From NCBI RefSeq assembly GCF_004153225.1, contig NZ_SEMB01000005.1, positions 1 to 64,000 of the forward strand: a stretch of 64,000 bases of DNA, in the 5' to 3' direction. Below are positions 35,826 through 45,730 of the stretch, piece after piece. Each line of letters begins with the position of its first letter. The first letter of the stretch is position 1. Under the pieces are notes generated by a model, which was given only the letters and a program-made list of their open reading frames with translations, was not told the DNA's origin and did not search any database. This DNA is from Sporolactobacillus sp. THM7-7 (lineage in GTDB: Bacteria > Bacillota > Bacilli > Bacillales > Sporolactobacillaceae). The position numbers were made by a program, and so were the translations under genes.

Positions 35826-36944
35826 ATGGATATAGACAACGTCACGCTCCGGCTGATTGCCTCTCCGCTGAAAATTCCGTTTTCCACACATCTGGAAACG
35901 GTAACGGAGCGGAAAGCGATCATTGTTGAGGTAAGGGATCGTGAAGGCAGGTGCGGATTCGGCGAGGCCGACCCGTTTTCCAGTCCATGGTATACGGAAG
36001 AGACCGTTACGACGTGTTGGCACATGCTTCAAGATTTTCTGATTCCGATCGTTCTCCAGCAGGGCTTTTCAAGTCCCGAAAGGCTTGATGCGCTTTGGTC
36101 CGGCATCCGTAGAAATAACATGGCAAAATCCGGGCTGAGCCAGGCAATTTGGGATTTATACGCCCAGCAAAAAGGGGTGTACTTGGGCCGCTTATTCGGA
36201 GCCGAAAGAACAAAAGTGGAAGCAGGCGCTGTGATTGCGGCGGGAAGCGGCGCACAGGCCGTGGATCAGATCGCTCGCTTTACCAAAGCCGGCTACCGTC
36301 GTTATAAAATCAAGATTTCAAAAGCTGCGGATATCAAACTCCTGACGGCTATCCGCCGCGTGTATCCGGATACGCCTTTGATGGCTGACGCGAATGCATC
36401 CTATACATTACAGGATTTGGAACATCTGAAGCGTCTCGATGCCTTCAGCCTGCAGATGATCGAACAGCCGCTTGCTTATGACGATCTGGCCGAACACGCT
36501 GTTCTCCAGTCGGCCATCGAAACGCCGATCTGCCTGGATGAGAGCATTTGCTCCTTCCACGACGCCAGGTCCGCTCTCATGCTTGGCAGCTGCAAAGTCG
36601 TCAATGTGAAAATGGCGCGCGTCGGCGGCTGGGGGGCGGCTGTCCGTATCCATGACTTATGTTTCAAGAACAACATTCCGGTCTGGTGCGGGGGGATGAT
36701 CGAGTTCGGCATCTCGAAAGCCCATCATATCGCGCTCGCCTCGCTCAAGGGCTTTACGCTTCCGGGTGATCTGTTTTCTTCATCGCGTTACTGGGATCGC
36801 GATATTGTCGATCCGGAAATCAAGGTTCGTCATGGTTTTATTAAAGTGCCCGAAGGTCCGGGAATCGGATTTAAGATAAATAAAGAGCGGCTTAACACGC
36901 TGACAGTCCATCGGCTGAAGATAACGAAACAAGCGCTTGAGTAG
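35826..36944 (+). CDS. menC: o-succinylbenzoate synthase
   Basis: 372 aa, ATG. Enolase superfamily: YRRYKIKIS (catalytic Lys), metal ligands in LMADANASYT, MIEQPLAYDD and ICLDESICS, and VVNVKMARVGGW (second Lys). Dehydrates SHCHC to o-succinylbenzoate. Some family members also racemise N-acylamino acids; the men context supports the quinone role. Length matches the Bacillus enzyme (about 371). It is the last gene of the cluster, and I see no clear terminator after it. Confidence 0.92.
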   Translation: MDIDNVTLRLIASPLKIPFSTHLETVTERKAIIVEVRDREGRCGFGEADPFSSPWYTEETVTTCWHMLQDFLIPIVLQQGFSSPERLDALWSGIRRNNMAKSGLSQAIWDLYAQQKGVYLGRLFGAERTKVEAGAVIAAGSGAQAVDQIARFTKAGYRRYKIKISKAADIKLLTAIRRVYPDTPLMADANASYTLQDLEHLKRLDAFSLQMIEQPLAYDDLAEHAVLQSAIETPICLDESICSFHDARSALMLGSCKVVNVKMARVGGWGAAVRIHDLCFKNNIPVWCGGMIEFGISKAHHIALASLKGFTLPGDLFSSSRYWDRDIVDPEIKVRHGFIKVPEGPGIGFKINKERLNTLTVHRLKITKQALE

Positions 36945-37043
36945 CGTTGTTTCTTTAATTATGAATGTTATTCGGCCATTTTTTTAAATAACAGTGGGGT
37001 ATGTTAATAGTAACAGACAAAATTGCCATCTGAAGGGAATGTC

Positions 37044-39101
37044 ATGATGCACGCGAAGAGGAAACCGAACCGCCTAATCCATTCCAAATCGCCCTATCTT
37101 CTCCAACACGCCTATAATCCGGTCAACTGGTATGAATGGGGCGAAGAGGCATTTGAAAAAGCGAAAAAGGAAAAGAAGCCGGTTCTTGTATCCATTGGTT
37201 ATTCGACTTGTCACTGGTGTCACGTCATGGCGCATGAATCGTTTGAAGACGAAGAGACGGCACGGGTGATCAATGAAAACTACGTGGCCGTTAAAGTGGA
37301 TCGTGAAGAGCGGCCCGATATTGATGCGGTGTATATGAAAGTGTGCCAGGCCTTGACCGGACAGGGCGGATGGCCGCTTCATGTATTTCTGACGCCGGAT
37401 CAGAAACCTTTTTACGCGGGAACCTATTTCCCGAAAACAAGTATGTACGGCCGCCCGGGCTTCAAAGAAATCCTGCTTTCTTTGAAGAAACAATATGACG
37501 CGAAACCGGATAAAATCGAAGAGATCGGGATTCAGATTGTTGATGCTTTATCGGAGCGGACGAAAAGCGAGGCCCCGCTGTCGGAAGGGGTTCTGGATCA
37601 GGCATTTGAACAGTTTTCGCAAAGTTTCGACCCGGCATTCGGTGGATTCGGCCAGGCTCCGAAATTCCCTTCGCCCCATCAGCTGATGTTTTTACTGCGC
37701 TACGCCCGGTGGCGGAAAGAGGACCGGGCCATCGAGTGGGTCAGGCGGACGCTGGACCGAATGGCGGAAGGTGGGATTCATGATCATATCGGCGGCGGAT
37801 TCGCCCGTTATTCGGTTGATGAAAAATGGCTTGTGCCGCACTTTGAAAAAATGCTTTATGATCAGGCGCTGCTCGCGATCGCCTATACCGAAGCGTTTCA
37901 GGTGACACGCGACTCGTCTTACAAAAAAGTGGTTGAGAATATTTTTGCGTACTGCCGGCGGGAACTCTTCGATCCGTCGGGCGGCTTTTATTGTGCGGAG
38001 GATGCCGATTCGGAAGGGGTGGAAGGCAAATATTATGTCTGGTCCCCGGAAGAAGTGATCCAGGTTCTCGGCGAGGAAAAAGGAAAGATGTTCTGCCTGG
38101 CTTACAGCATTACCCCCGAAGGCAATTTCGAAGGGAAGAGCATCCCGAATCGGATCGGCAGCGATCTTGCCGATTTGGGGGAGAAGTATGGAATGAGCAA
38201 GGAAGAACTCGAGCAGGAATTAGAAACCGCTAAGGAGCGTTTGCTCGATGCACGAAATAAACGGGTGCATCCACATAAAGATGATAAAATGCTGACGTCC
38301 TGGAATGCGCTCATGATTACGGCGCTGGCGAAAGCGGGATTGGTTTTACAAAAAAAAGATTATGTCAACCAAGCCCAATCGACTTTGAGTTTTATTGAAA
38401 CGCATCTGATTCGGGACGGGCAGCTGATGGCCCGTTATCGGGACGGCGAGGCGAAGTACTTTGCCTATCAGGAAGACTACGCGTTTCTGGCTCTGGCGTG
38501 TGAGACGCTTTATCAGGCGACGTTTCGTCCCGTCTATTTAGAAAAAATGAGGCATTACATAAATGAGATGATCCGCAAGTTCTGGGATGAATCGGATGGC
38601 GGCTTCGTCCTTTATGATCAAAAAAACACGAGGCTCGTTCTTCAGCCGAAGGAGGCCTATGACGGTGCGATCCCTTCCGGTAACAGTGCGGGGGCGTACG
38701 TCCTGCTTCTTTTGTCTGAGCGGACAGGCGAAAATAAGTACGCGCGTCTTGCAGAGAAGCTATTCGCGGCATTTGCCGGGGACGTCGCCTCCTATCCGCC
38801 CGGTTACGCCTTTATGCTGACCGCTTTGCTGTTTCGCGTCTCCGGTCCGAAAGAACTCGTTCTTCTTGAGGGAGAGAAAGGAGAGCCTTTATCGGAGTCG
38901 GTCAGTCAGCTCCGGCATTTGTTTTTACCGGAAGTAACGATTTTCGCTGGAGATTCGGAGACGCTGAAGAAGATCAATGAGAACTTCGGCATCTATTCAG
39001 CCATTCATGGGCAGACGACTTACTTTCTGTGTGAACAATTCGTCTGCCATCAGCCGGCGACTCATATTGAACAATTGATAAAACAGCTGAAGCAGAATTA
39101 A
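37044..39101 (+). CDS. yyaL: thioredoxin-domain protein of the YyaL/SPATA20 family
   Basis: 685 aa from ATG 37044 (GAAGGGA five to eight bases upstream; ATG 37047 is equally possible). N-terminal thioredoxin-like domain, DUF255 (about 1-165), beginning [29 protein letters not shown] with the active motif CHWC in [20 protein letters not shown]. The rest is an (alpha/alpha)6 barrel like N-acylglucosamine 2-epimerase and glycosidases ([33 protein letters not shown]). Widely conserved, with no settled biochemical function. It stands alone with a short upstream gap. Confidence 0.92.
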   Translation: MMHAKRKPNRLIHSKSPYLLQHAYNPVNWYEWGEEAFEKAKKEKKPVLVSIGYSTCHWCHVMAHESFEDEETARVINENYVAVKVDREERPDIDAVYMKVCQALTGQGGWPLHVFLTPDQKPFYAGTYFPKTSMYGRPGFKEILLSLKKQYDAKPDKIEEIGIQIVDALSERTKSEAPLSEGVLDQAFEQFSQSFDPAFGGFGQAPKFPSPHQLMFLLRYARWRKEDRAIEWVRRTLDRMAEGGIHDHIGGGFARYSVDEKWLVPHFEKMLYDQALLAIAYTEAFQVTRDSSYKKVVENIFAYCRRELFDPSGGFYCAEDADSEGVEGKYYVWSPEEVIQVLGEEKGKMFCLAYSITPEGNFEGKSIPNRIGSDLADLGEKYGMSKEELEQELETAKERLLDARNKRVHPHKDDKMLTSWNALMITALAKAGLVLQKKDYVNQAQSTLSFIETHLIRDGQLMARYRDGEAKYFAYQEDYAFLALACETLYQATFRPVYLEKMRHYINEMIRKFWDESDGGFVLYDQKNTRLVLQPKEAYDGAIPSGNSAGAYVLLLLSERTGENKYARLAEKLFAAFAGDVASYPPGYAFMLTALLFRVSGPKELVLLEGEKGEPLSESVSQLRHLFLPEVTIFAGDSETLKKINENFGIYSAIHGQTTYFLCEQFVCHQPATHIEQLIKQLKQN

Positions 39102-39182
39102 ATGAATATTTACTCCGTGTTAACAAAGCGGGCGCAAGCCTTATGATAAGATAGAGAAGAGCGCATAGGGGAGGGGTTTAAC

Positions 39183-39839
39183 ATGAAGCTAAGCACCGTT
39201 CTGTTTGATTTCGACGGGACGCTTGCCAATACTTTGCCGCTGACGATATACGGAATGCAGCAAGTGTTCGAAAAATATGATCATCAGTCTTTCGATGAGG
39301 AAGGGATTATCGACATGTTCGGATTGCCGGAAGACGGGATGATCGCCGAAAACTTCCGAAATAAAGAAAACGTCCCGGTGGCGATTGATCGGTACTATCA
39401 GATTTATCAAAGCGAACATGAACGGCTCGTGGAGAAAAACCCGGAAATCGTGACTCTGCTTCGTTATTTAAAAGAACGAAACATTCAGGTTGGCGTGATT
39501 ACAGGAAAGAGCCGGCGCGCCTACAGGTTATCGGAAAAAGCGCTCGGATTTGAAGGGGTGTTTCAGAGCGTAATCACAGGCGACGAGGTTAAGAGCCACA
39601 AACCTGATCCGGAAGGCATTTTACGGACGCTCCAGCTTTTTCAGGCGAAAAAAGAGGAATCCATCTATATCGGAGACAGCAACAGCGACGTTTTGGCAGG
39701 TCAAGCAGCGGGTATCCATACGGCGGGGGTGCACTGGCTTCCCGTATCCCAGTCTAAAGCTTTCCCGGCCAGACCGGATTTTTACTGGACAAAAGTGGAT
39801 GAATGCCTTCGGCTGCTTCAGACATCCGAAGTGTTATGA
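39183..39839 (+). CDS. HAD-family phosphatase (PpaX/Gph-like)
   Basis: 218 aa, ATG with GGGGAGGGG upstream. HAD motifs: DFDGTLANT (nucleophile Asp), VITGKSRRAY (motif II), KPDPEGI (motif III Lys) and YIGDSNSDVLAGQAAG (motif IV). Cap type and length (B. subtilis PpaX is 216) suggest a pyrophosphatase or phosphoglycolate phosphatase, but HAD specificity cannot be read from motifs and the lgt/hprK neighbours of ppaX are absent. Confidence 0.85.
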   Translation: MKLSTVLFDFDGTLANTLPLTIYGMQQVFEKYDHQSFDEEGIIDMFGLPEDGMIAENFRNKENVPVAIDRYYQIYQSEHERLVEKNPEIVTLLRYLKERNIQVGVITGKSRRAYRLSEKALGFEGVFQSVITGDEVKSHKPDPEGILRTLQLFQAKKEESIYIGDSNSDVLAGQAAGIHTAGVHWLPVSQSKAFPARPDFYWTKVDECLRLLQTSEVL

Positions 39840-39865
39840 ATCTTTCCGGAAGGCTTATTAAAGTT

Positions 39866-39905
39866 AAAAAGGCAGGCGGATCTGTTCCGCCTGCCTTTAT
39901 TTTAA
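39866..39905 (+). terminator. intrinsic terminator
   Basis: AAAGGCAGGCGGA pairs with TCCGCCTGCCTTT across a five-base loop, then T-rich sequence; perfect 13-bp stem. Confidence 0.9.
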
Positions 39906-40124
39906 TCAGTATTTCCGGTGATTCGGTATTTTAAGTGGGATGATACGAGATTGCAATAGTTTTCACATTCGCCACAGGCTTGACAATTACTGAATCGTGA
40001 TTTAAAGAAAAAGACAGCCCGAAACAGGTGACGAACGTTTATTCGTTGTGCTATAATATTCTGAAGCGAAAGAACATGAAATGGCTGCCTGAGACCATCC
40101 ACACAGTATGACGAGGTGATTGGG

Positions 40125-42392
40125 ATGAAAATACGACAATCCATGGACGATCTGCTGGCGATGCTGAAAGAGGACCCGAACGTGGTTCACTGGCACACGA
40201 TTCCGGAAAGAAGGGCCCTGTCCGTTCCTTTTCCTGAATCGCTCGACTGGCGGCTTCGGCGGACGCTCGTTGAACGGGGGATTGATTCGTTGTATACGCA
40301 TCAGGCACAAGCGTTCCGGGACGCTTGCAGAGGAGAAGATGTCGTATTAGTCACGCCGACGGCTTCCGGGAAAACGCTCTGTTACAATTTGCCGGTATTG
40401 CAGTCAATTCTTTCCGATCCGTCGTGCCGGGCCCTTTATCTTTTTCCGACCAAGGCGCTTGCGCAAGATCAGAAAAATGAGATGGAGTCCGTGATCGATG
40501 CATTGGACGTCCCGGTAAAAAGTTATACATATGATGGCGATACTTCGGGAAGCATACGCCAGAAAATCCGTCGTGCGGGTCAGATTGTCATGACGAATCC
40601 GGACATGCTGCACGCATCTATTTTGCCGCATCACACGAAATGGGTGTCTCTTTTTGAAAATCTACGCTATATCGTCATCGATGAACTGCATACGTACCGC
40701 GGGGTATTCGGCAGTCACGTTGCGAATGTGATGCGCAGACTCGAACGGATCTGCGGCTATTACGGCAGCCGTCCGCAGTTTATCTGTACGTCGGCGACGA
40801 TCGATAATCCGAGGGAGCATGCCGAGGCGCTGACCGGCCGCAGAATGACGCTGATCGACCGCAACGGGGCACCAAGCGTGCGCAAACATTTTTTGCTGTA
40901 CAATCCTCCGGTGGTGAATCAACCGTTAAATGTGCGCGAGGATGAGCTTCCGGCGGTCAGGCGTCTGGCCGCCCGGTTTTTGAAAAACGGGATTCAGACG
41001 ATTGTCTTTGCGAGAAGCCGGTTGAAAGTGGAACTGATTGCGAGCCATCTTCAGGAAATCAATACCGGATTCGATGAACGGGCGAAAATCTGCGCCTACC
41101 GCGGTGGTTATCTGCCGCTCGAGCGGCGTAAAATCGAGAAAGGCCTGAGGGATGGAAAAATCATGGGTGTGGTCAGCACTAATGCCCTCGAGCTCGGTGT
41201 GGATATCGGCCAGCTGCAAGTGTGCATTATAACTGGCTATCCGGGAAATATGGCAAGCGTCTGGCAACAGGCGGGGCGGGCCGGCAGACGGCAGGAAGAC
41301 GCCGTGATCATCATGGTGGCCTCGTCTACGCCGCTGGATCAATACATGGTCGCTCATCCGGACTATTTTTTTTCGAGAAAGCCGGAAGAGGCGCGGATTA
41401 ACCCGGACAATCTGATGATTCTGATGGATCATATCAAATGTTCGGCGTATGAGCTGCCCTTTAAGAAAGGGGACACGTTCGGTGGCCAACCGGCGGGCGA
41501 TCTGTGCACATTTTTGGCGGATGAGGACGTTCTTCATTATGAGACCGGCAAATGGTATTGGATGAGTGATGCGTTCCCGGCCGGCGATGTTAGTCTGCGT
41601 TCGGCTGTGCAGGATTCTTTTGCCATCGTCGATGTGACCGATCGCGGACATGTGAAAGTGATCGGCCAGATGGATCGCTTCGGCGCCATAACGATGCTTT
41701 ATGAAGATGCGATCTACATCCATCAGGGGAAGCAGTATCATGTCGACCGTCTCGATTTAGAGGAACGCAAGGCGTACGTTCGGAGAGTGGATGTCAATTA
41801 TTACACCGATTCCGATTTGGCCGTTCAGCTGGATGTCCTCGAGACGGATGAGCACGGCGTGATGCCGGCGCAGGTCGAAAAGGGGTTCGGCGATGTGTCG
41901 GTGCGCGCCCTGCCAACCGTTTTTAAAAAAATACGGTTTGAGACACTGGAAAATATCGGCTGGGGACACATCCATCTTCCTGAACTGGAAATGCACACCA
42001 ATGCGGCCTGGATCAGTTTTTCCGAGGACGATATCGGCCGCTTCGGCAAGGATGTTTTCCAAGGGGCCCTTATGGGACTCAGCTATTTACTGCGGCATGC
42101 CGCTCCGCTCTTTGTCATGTGCGATCAGGCAGATCTGTCCGTTGTCCCGAAAATCAAGGCGCCGCACAATGAAAAGCCGACCGTGTTTCTCTATGACAAA
42201 TATCCGGGCGGGATCGGACTGAGTCAGAAAGTGTATGAATCCCTGCCCGAACTTCTGGCAAAGGCGAGGGAAATGGTTGAAAGCTGCGGCTGTGAATCAG
42301 GTTGTCCGTCCTGCATCGGCCTTGTGAACGAAGGGCGGCAGGCCAAACACGCTCTGATCCGCTTGCTGAAAGAAGCGCGCCCCGAACGGTAA
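40125..42392 (+). CDS. mrfA: mitomycin repair helicase MrfA (YprA)
   Basis: 755 aa from ATG 40125, five bases after GAGGTGA. Superfamily 2 helicase: TPTASGKTLCYNLPVL (Walker A), VIDELHTYRG (DEVH-type box), ICTSATIDNP (motif III), ELGVDIGQLQVCIITGYPGNMASVWQQAGRAGRR (motifs V-VI). The C-terminal DUF1998 domain has the four-cysteine cluster CGCESGCPSC. In B. subtilis MrfA works with the nuclease MrfB in UvrA-independent repair of mitomycin C damage. mrfB follows here after a repeat element. Confidence 0.93.
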   Translation: MKIRQSMDDLLAMLKEDPNVVHWHTIPERRALSVPFPESLDWRLRRTLVERGIDSLYTHQAQAFRDACRGEDVVLVTPTASGKTLCYNLPVLQSILSDPSCRALYLFPTKALAQDQKNEMESVIDALDVPVKSYTYDGDTSGSIRQKIRRAGQIVMTNPDMLHASILPHHTKWVSLFENLRYIVIDELHTYRGVFGSHVANVMRRLERICGYYGSRPQFICTSATIDNPREHAEALTGRRMTLIDRNGAPSVRKHFLLYNPPVVNQPLNVREDELPAVRRLAARFLKNGIQTIVFARSRLKVELIASHLQEINTGFDERAKICAYRGGYLPLERRKIEKGLRDGKIMGVVSTNALELGVDIGQLQVCIITGYPGNMASVWQQAGRAGRRQEDAVIIMVASSTPLDQYMVAHPDYFFSRKPEEARINPDNLMILMDHIKCSAYELPFKKGDTFGGQPAGDLCTFLADEDVLHYETGKWYWMSDAFPAGDVSLRSAVQDSFAIVDVTDRGHVKVIGQMDRFGAITMLYEDAIYIHQGKQYHVDRLDLEERKAYVRRVDVNYYTDSDLAVQLDVLETDEHGVMPAQVEKGFGDVSVRALPTVFKKIRFETLENIGWGHIHLPELEMHTNAAWISFSEDDIGRFGKDVFQGALMGLSYLLRHAAPLFVMCDQADLSVVPKIKAPHNEKPTVFLYDKYPGGIGLSQKVYESLPELLAKAREMVESCGCESGCPSCIGLVNEGRQAKHALIRLLKEARPER

Positions 42393-42421
42393 GGGCCCTT
42401 TCAAGAGGATGTCTTATCGGC

Positions 42422-42605
42422 CGTTTTCCGGACTTTATGAGCATCCACATATTGACATATGTTCGAAAAGGAGGACAAAAAGGGCGGAGAAGGTCAAGAA
42501 AGCGCAGTTTTGAGCACCGGAGCGTACTACGAGGTACGTAAGGAGCGCAAAAACAAGCTGACGAAGAGATTCGACAGTCATTTTTCCCGGACTTTACGAA
42601 CATCC
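42422..42605. repeat. intergenic repeat element with inverted ends
   Basis: A non-coding block fills the mrfA-mrfB gap. The main copy, about 42457-42605, has ends ATGTTCGAAAAG and CTTTACGAACAT, inverted repeats with one mismatch in 12. An extra partial right end (TTTTCCGGACTTTATGAGCA) lies at 42424-42443, repeating the right end at 42580-42605 (TTTTTCCCGGACTTTACGAA). Inside is an inverted GTAC-containing hairpin (CGTACTACGAGGTACG). Similar intergenic sequence recurs in other Bacillaceae genomes as far as I remember; only one and a part are in this window. Confidence 0.6.
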
Positions 42606-42620
42606 TTAAAGGTGATAAAC

Positions 42621-43913
42621 GTGTCGTTAAAACATAAACTCCAACTCTACAAAAAACAGCTGCATGACGCCCAGCAGGCTGCCACGACCCATCAGAAAGA
42701 ACAACACGAGGACAAAAAAAAGAAAACGGCGAAGCGAGAAAGCCGCGAGAAGGAGATGGAGCGGGCGGCGCAAGGGATCGGCGCACAAATCCGGCGGTTG
42801 GACGAGGCGTGCGTCCTGGTACACGCGGAAAGAGTGGATTTAAAGGAAAAGATCGGTCCTTATTCAGCAGCTGATCTTTTTCATACGGTCCGTGCCTGGC
42901 AGACGGGGTCGCGTCTTCACCCGCTTTCCGCGTCGGGCTTGAGATGTGAGGACTTGCTGTTTTTTGATACGGAGACGACGGGGCTCGGTTCCGGAACGGG
43001 CGAACTGATTTTTCTCATTGGGTTTGCCCGCGTTGAAAAGAACGCCATTGAGATCAAACAGTATTTTCTGCCGGGACCTGGTCATGAAGCCGCTTTTTAC
43101 GATGCTTTCTTGCGAGACTGTCGGTCGCTGAAAAATCTCGTGACGTTCAACGGAAAAGCTTTTGACTGGCCGAGAGTGAAAACCCGCCACCGTTTTGTCC
43201 GCGATCAAGTGCCGCGACTTCCTGCATTCGGTCATTTCGATCTGCTTCACGCTTCCCGTAGATTATGGAAAAGCCGTCTTGATTCCGTTAGGCTGCAGAC
43301 CGTCGAGTCGGAGATTCTCGGCATGAGAAGAGAGCGTGATGTTCCGGGAAAGATGGCTCCTTTTCTTTATTTCAAGTTTCTAAAACAGCCGGACGCCAAT
43401 CTTGTCAAAGGCATCCTCGAACACAACAGGGAAGACGTGCTTTCCCTGATTGCCCTCTACACTCATCTTTCAAAAAAGGTGCTCGGTCTGGCAGAAAACG
43501 ATACCGAAGAGACTTTTGAGATCGCCCGGTGGTACTTGCAGGTCGGGGATGATAAAAGAGCCGTACCGCTTCTTCGGAAGCTGTCAGGGACCGAGACGCG
43601 CGAGGGGGCGCGCGCAAAGACTTGTTTGGCAAAATGGTATAAGAGAGAAGGGAAATACGCCCGGGCGCTGACGATGTTTCAGTCGGCTATCCGCGCGTTA
43701 AACGATCCGGATGATACGCCTTATATCGAGGCGGCCAAAATCATGGAACATCAATACAAAGATTATGAAAAAGCCCTTCAGTATACATTAAAGGCTATGG
43801 AATATCTGGACGCCAATGTCAATCTGCCGAAAGAAAAACGGAACCGGAGAGAGGCTGATTGTATCAAACGGATCCATCGGCTTGATGGAAAATTGATGAG
43901 AAATAAAGGATAA
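42621..43913 (+). CDS. mrfB: mitomycin repair exonuclease MrfB (YprB)
   Basis: 430 aa from GTG 42621, with AAAGGTGATAA upstream; the frame stays open into the repeat element, which is not coding. N-terminal basic coiled region (1-60), then a DEDD-type exonuclease domain (about 105-290: LLFFDTETTGLGSGTGELIFLIGFA, NLVTFNGKAFDWPRVKTR, HFDLLHASRRLW, LEHNREDVLSLIALYTHL). The C terminus has TPR-like repeats. MrfB is the 3'-5' exonuclease partner of MrfA in B. subtilis. Confidence 0.9.
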   Translation: MSLKHKLQLYKKQLHDAQQAATTHQKEQHEDKKKKTAKRESREKEMERAAQGIGAQIRRLDEACVLVHAERVDLKEKIGPYSAADLFHTVRAWQTGSRLHPLSASGLRCEDLLFFDTETTGLGSGTGELIFLIGFARVEKNAIEIKQYFLPGPGHEAAFYDAFLRDCRSLKNLVTFNGKAFDWPRVKTRHRFVRDQVPRLPAFGHFDLLHASRRLWKSRLDSVRLQTVESEILGMRRERDVPGKMAPFLYFKFLKQPDANLVKGILEHNREDVLSLIALYTHLSKKVLGLAENDTEETFEIARWYLQVGDDKRAVPLLRKLSGTETREGARAKTCLAKWYKREGKYARALTMFQSAIRALNDPDDTPYIEAAKIMEHQYKDYEKALQYTLKAMEYLDANVNLPKEKRNRREADCIKRIHRLDGKLMRNKG

Positions 43914-44112
43914 ACCAAGAGGGAAATACGACGGTTAGGAAAACCGGATTATTCCCCGGGCAAGCGCAAAATCCCCATGAAATCGGCAATTATCGATTCG
44001 CTATGCCTGTATTTCGACATTTTTTGTTCTGTCAAAGCCGGAAAATCATCCCACTGTCATGAATGGTCATCAGTCTGTTCAATCATAGTTTTAAATACAG
44101 GAGGCGGCATCA

Positions 44113-44697
44113 ATGGCTCACGATCAGGAAGTGATCCTCGTTACCGGGTACAAGCCTTACGAACTCGGCATTTTTTCACTGGACCATCCGGGGATACCGG
44201 TTATTCGCTACTGCCTGAGTTCACACATGCGCCAGCTTGCCGAGGAGGGAACGAAGTGGTTTGTCATCAGCGGCCAGCCGGGTATAGAGCTTTGGGCTGG
44301 GGACATTTGCCTGGAGTTAAAGAACAAGGAGCATCTGGATATCCGTCTTGCCGTTCTTGTCCCCTTTCTCGAACAGGAATCGTGCTTCCGGGGCTGGGTC
44401 AAAGACCTTTACGATCGCGTTTTGGCGTCTGCCGACTTTTCCGGGGCGATTACGAACCGCCCTTATCAGAGCCCTGCGCAGCTTCGTTTGAAAAATGAGT
44501 TCCTTGTAAAAAAAACGGACGGACTTCTGATTCTTTATGATGAGGAGACGCCCGGATCTCCAAAGTATTATCTGGATGCCGCAAAAAGGAGAGCGCAGGA
44601 AGAAGCTTATCCGATTTTGACGATGACCCGTTTTGATCTTGAGCAGGCTTCGGAGGATCTAAAACAGCAGAATCCGGATTACTGGTCTCAAATCTGA
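44113..44697 (+). CDS. ypsA: SLOG-family protein YpsA
   Basis: 194 aa, ATG with AGGAGGCGG upstream. DUF1273/SLOG fold: ILVTGYKPYELGIF at the N terminus, FVISGQPGIELWAGDICLELK, and LKNEFLVKKTDGLLILYDEETPGSPKY. In Bacillus and Staphylococcus YpsA affects cell division and is always next to gpsB; nucleotide or nucleotide-derivative binding is inferred from the fold. It precedes gpsB by 65 bases here, as in B. subtilis. Confidence 0.92.
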   Translation: MAHDQEVILVTGYKPYELGIFSLDHPGIPVIRYCLSSHMRQLAEEGTKWFVISGQPGIELWAGDICLELKNKEHLDIRLAVLVPFLEQESCFRGWVKDLYDRVLASADFSGAITNRPYQSPAQLRLKNEFLVKKTDGLLILYDEETPGSPKYYLDAAKRRAQEEAYPILTMTRFDLEQASEDLKQQNPDYWSQI

Positions 44698-44762
44698 TTG
44701 ACAACACGAATTAAATTTGAAAAAATAGAAAGATAGAGAGTAAGTTTGAGGTGATGGTTAAT

Positions 44763-45074
44763 ATGGCGGACCTTAAAACCATTAGACTGACAAAAAATGA
44801 TATTTTGCATAAAGAATTTAAAACCGCGTTTCATGGTTACCAGGCTGAGGAAGTCGATCAGTTTTTAGATATTGTCATCAACGATTACGAGACGTTTAAC
44901 GCCGAAATCGCACGCCTTCGCGATGAAAATAAGCGTTTGAAATCTGAATTGGCCGAAGAGGATGGCCGGCAGCATTCGGCAATACTCGCCAATCAGGGGC
45001 AGACGAATTATGATATTTTGAAACGGCTTTCCAATCTCGAAAAGCATGTGTTTGGACATCGTCTTGATGAGTAA
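44763..45074 (+). CDS. gpsB: cell division protein GpsB
   Basis: 103 aa from ATG 44763, eight bases after GAGGTGAT; in-frame GTG 44751 and ATG 44754 overlap that site. DivIVA-type N-terminal membrane-binding domain (LTKNDILHKEFKTAFHGYQAEEVDQFLDIVINDYE), coiled coil (about 40-70) and the conserved C-terminal trimerisation helix NYDILKRLSNLEKHVFG. It guides PBP1 between septum and side wall. Followed by the RNase P RNA gene. Confidence 0.95.
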   Translation: MADLKTIRLTKNDILHKEFKTAFHGYQAEEVDQFLDIVINDYETFNAEIARLRDENKRLKSELAEEDGRQHSAILANQGQTNYDILKRLSNLEKHVFGHRLDE

Positions 45075-45090
45075 AAGATCGTAAAAAGGG

Positions 45091-45119
45091 TTGCTTCATT
45101 GTTGAAGATCGGTTATAAT
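45091..45119 (+). promoter_or_regulatory. rnpB promoter
   Basis: TTGCTT (45091-45096), 17-base spacer, perfect TATAAT (45114-45119), just before the 5' end of the RNase P RNA. Confidence 0.8.
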
Positions 45120-45131
45120 ATGTTTTCGTGA

Positions 45132-45541
45132 CATGATTCATGTTCGGGTAATCGCTGTATTCCTGAGAGAATATAGAGGAAAGTCCATGCTCGCACGGTC
45201 TGAGACGACCGTAGTGTTCGTGCCTGGCGAAGTCATAAGCCAGGGTAGTTCGGAGTTTTCTGGGCTAACGGCAGGAAAAAGGCCTGTGTTCCGGCAGGAA
45301 TATGGCCCAGTATCCTTGAAAGTGCCATAGTGACGATGTCTTCCGGAAACGGGAGAAGTGGAACGCGGTAAACCCCTCGAGCGGGAAACTCAAATTTGGT
45401 AGAGGAACCCTTTGGAAGGAATCAAACGGAAAAAGGGACAGGCTATCCTGTAGATAGATGATTACCCCTTCTGTACGAGGGACGTGTTGTCCCGTCTGAG
45501 TGCGGAAGGACAGAACATGGCTTACAGAACGTGAATGATGG
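45132..45541 (+). ncRNA. rnpB: RNase P RNA (Bacillus type B)
   Basis: The catalytic RNA of RNase P. Conserved blocks of the B. subtilis RNA are present in order: TTCGGGTAATCGCTG, GAGGAAAGTCCATGCTCGCA, GTGTTCGTGCCTGGCGAAGT, GACGGCAGGAAAA-type, GTATCCTTGAAAGTGCCA, GTGGAACGCGGTAAACCCCT, GTAGATAGATGATTACC and ACATGGCTTACAGAACGT. Ends were set by the P1 pairing of ATGATTCATGTTC (5') with GAACGTGAATGAT (3'). The promoter and terminator fit the size. Position between gpsB and ypsC is as in B. subtilis. Confidence 0.96.
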
Positions 45542-45554
45542 AATCACCAAAGAA

Positions 45555-45582
45555 GACCCCTTGTTATAGGGGCTTTTTTTGT
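45555..45582 (+). terminator. rnpB terminator
   Basis: ACCCCTTGTTATAGGGGC hairpin followed by seven T residues. Confidence 0.85.
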
Positions 45583-45730
45583 ACGGCTGGAAAGCGAATG
45601 ATCGAATAAGCGCAAGGTTAAGGCTCACCCTCGCACCAATATTCTTTATTGTGCTGCAGAGCAGCACGGCTAAGGCGACAAGCCGGGGCAGCCCAATACA
45701 TAAAAGCGGTCAGACAAGAGGATGGATTGA

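Noticed and set aside
42459-42620. In-frame upstream extension of mrfB
   Set aside because: It translates the repeat element; mrfB has its own AAAGGTGA site before GTG 42621.
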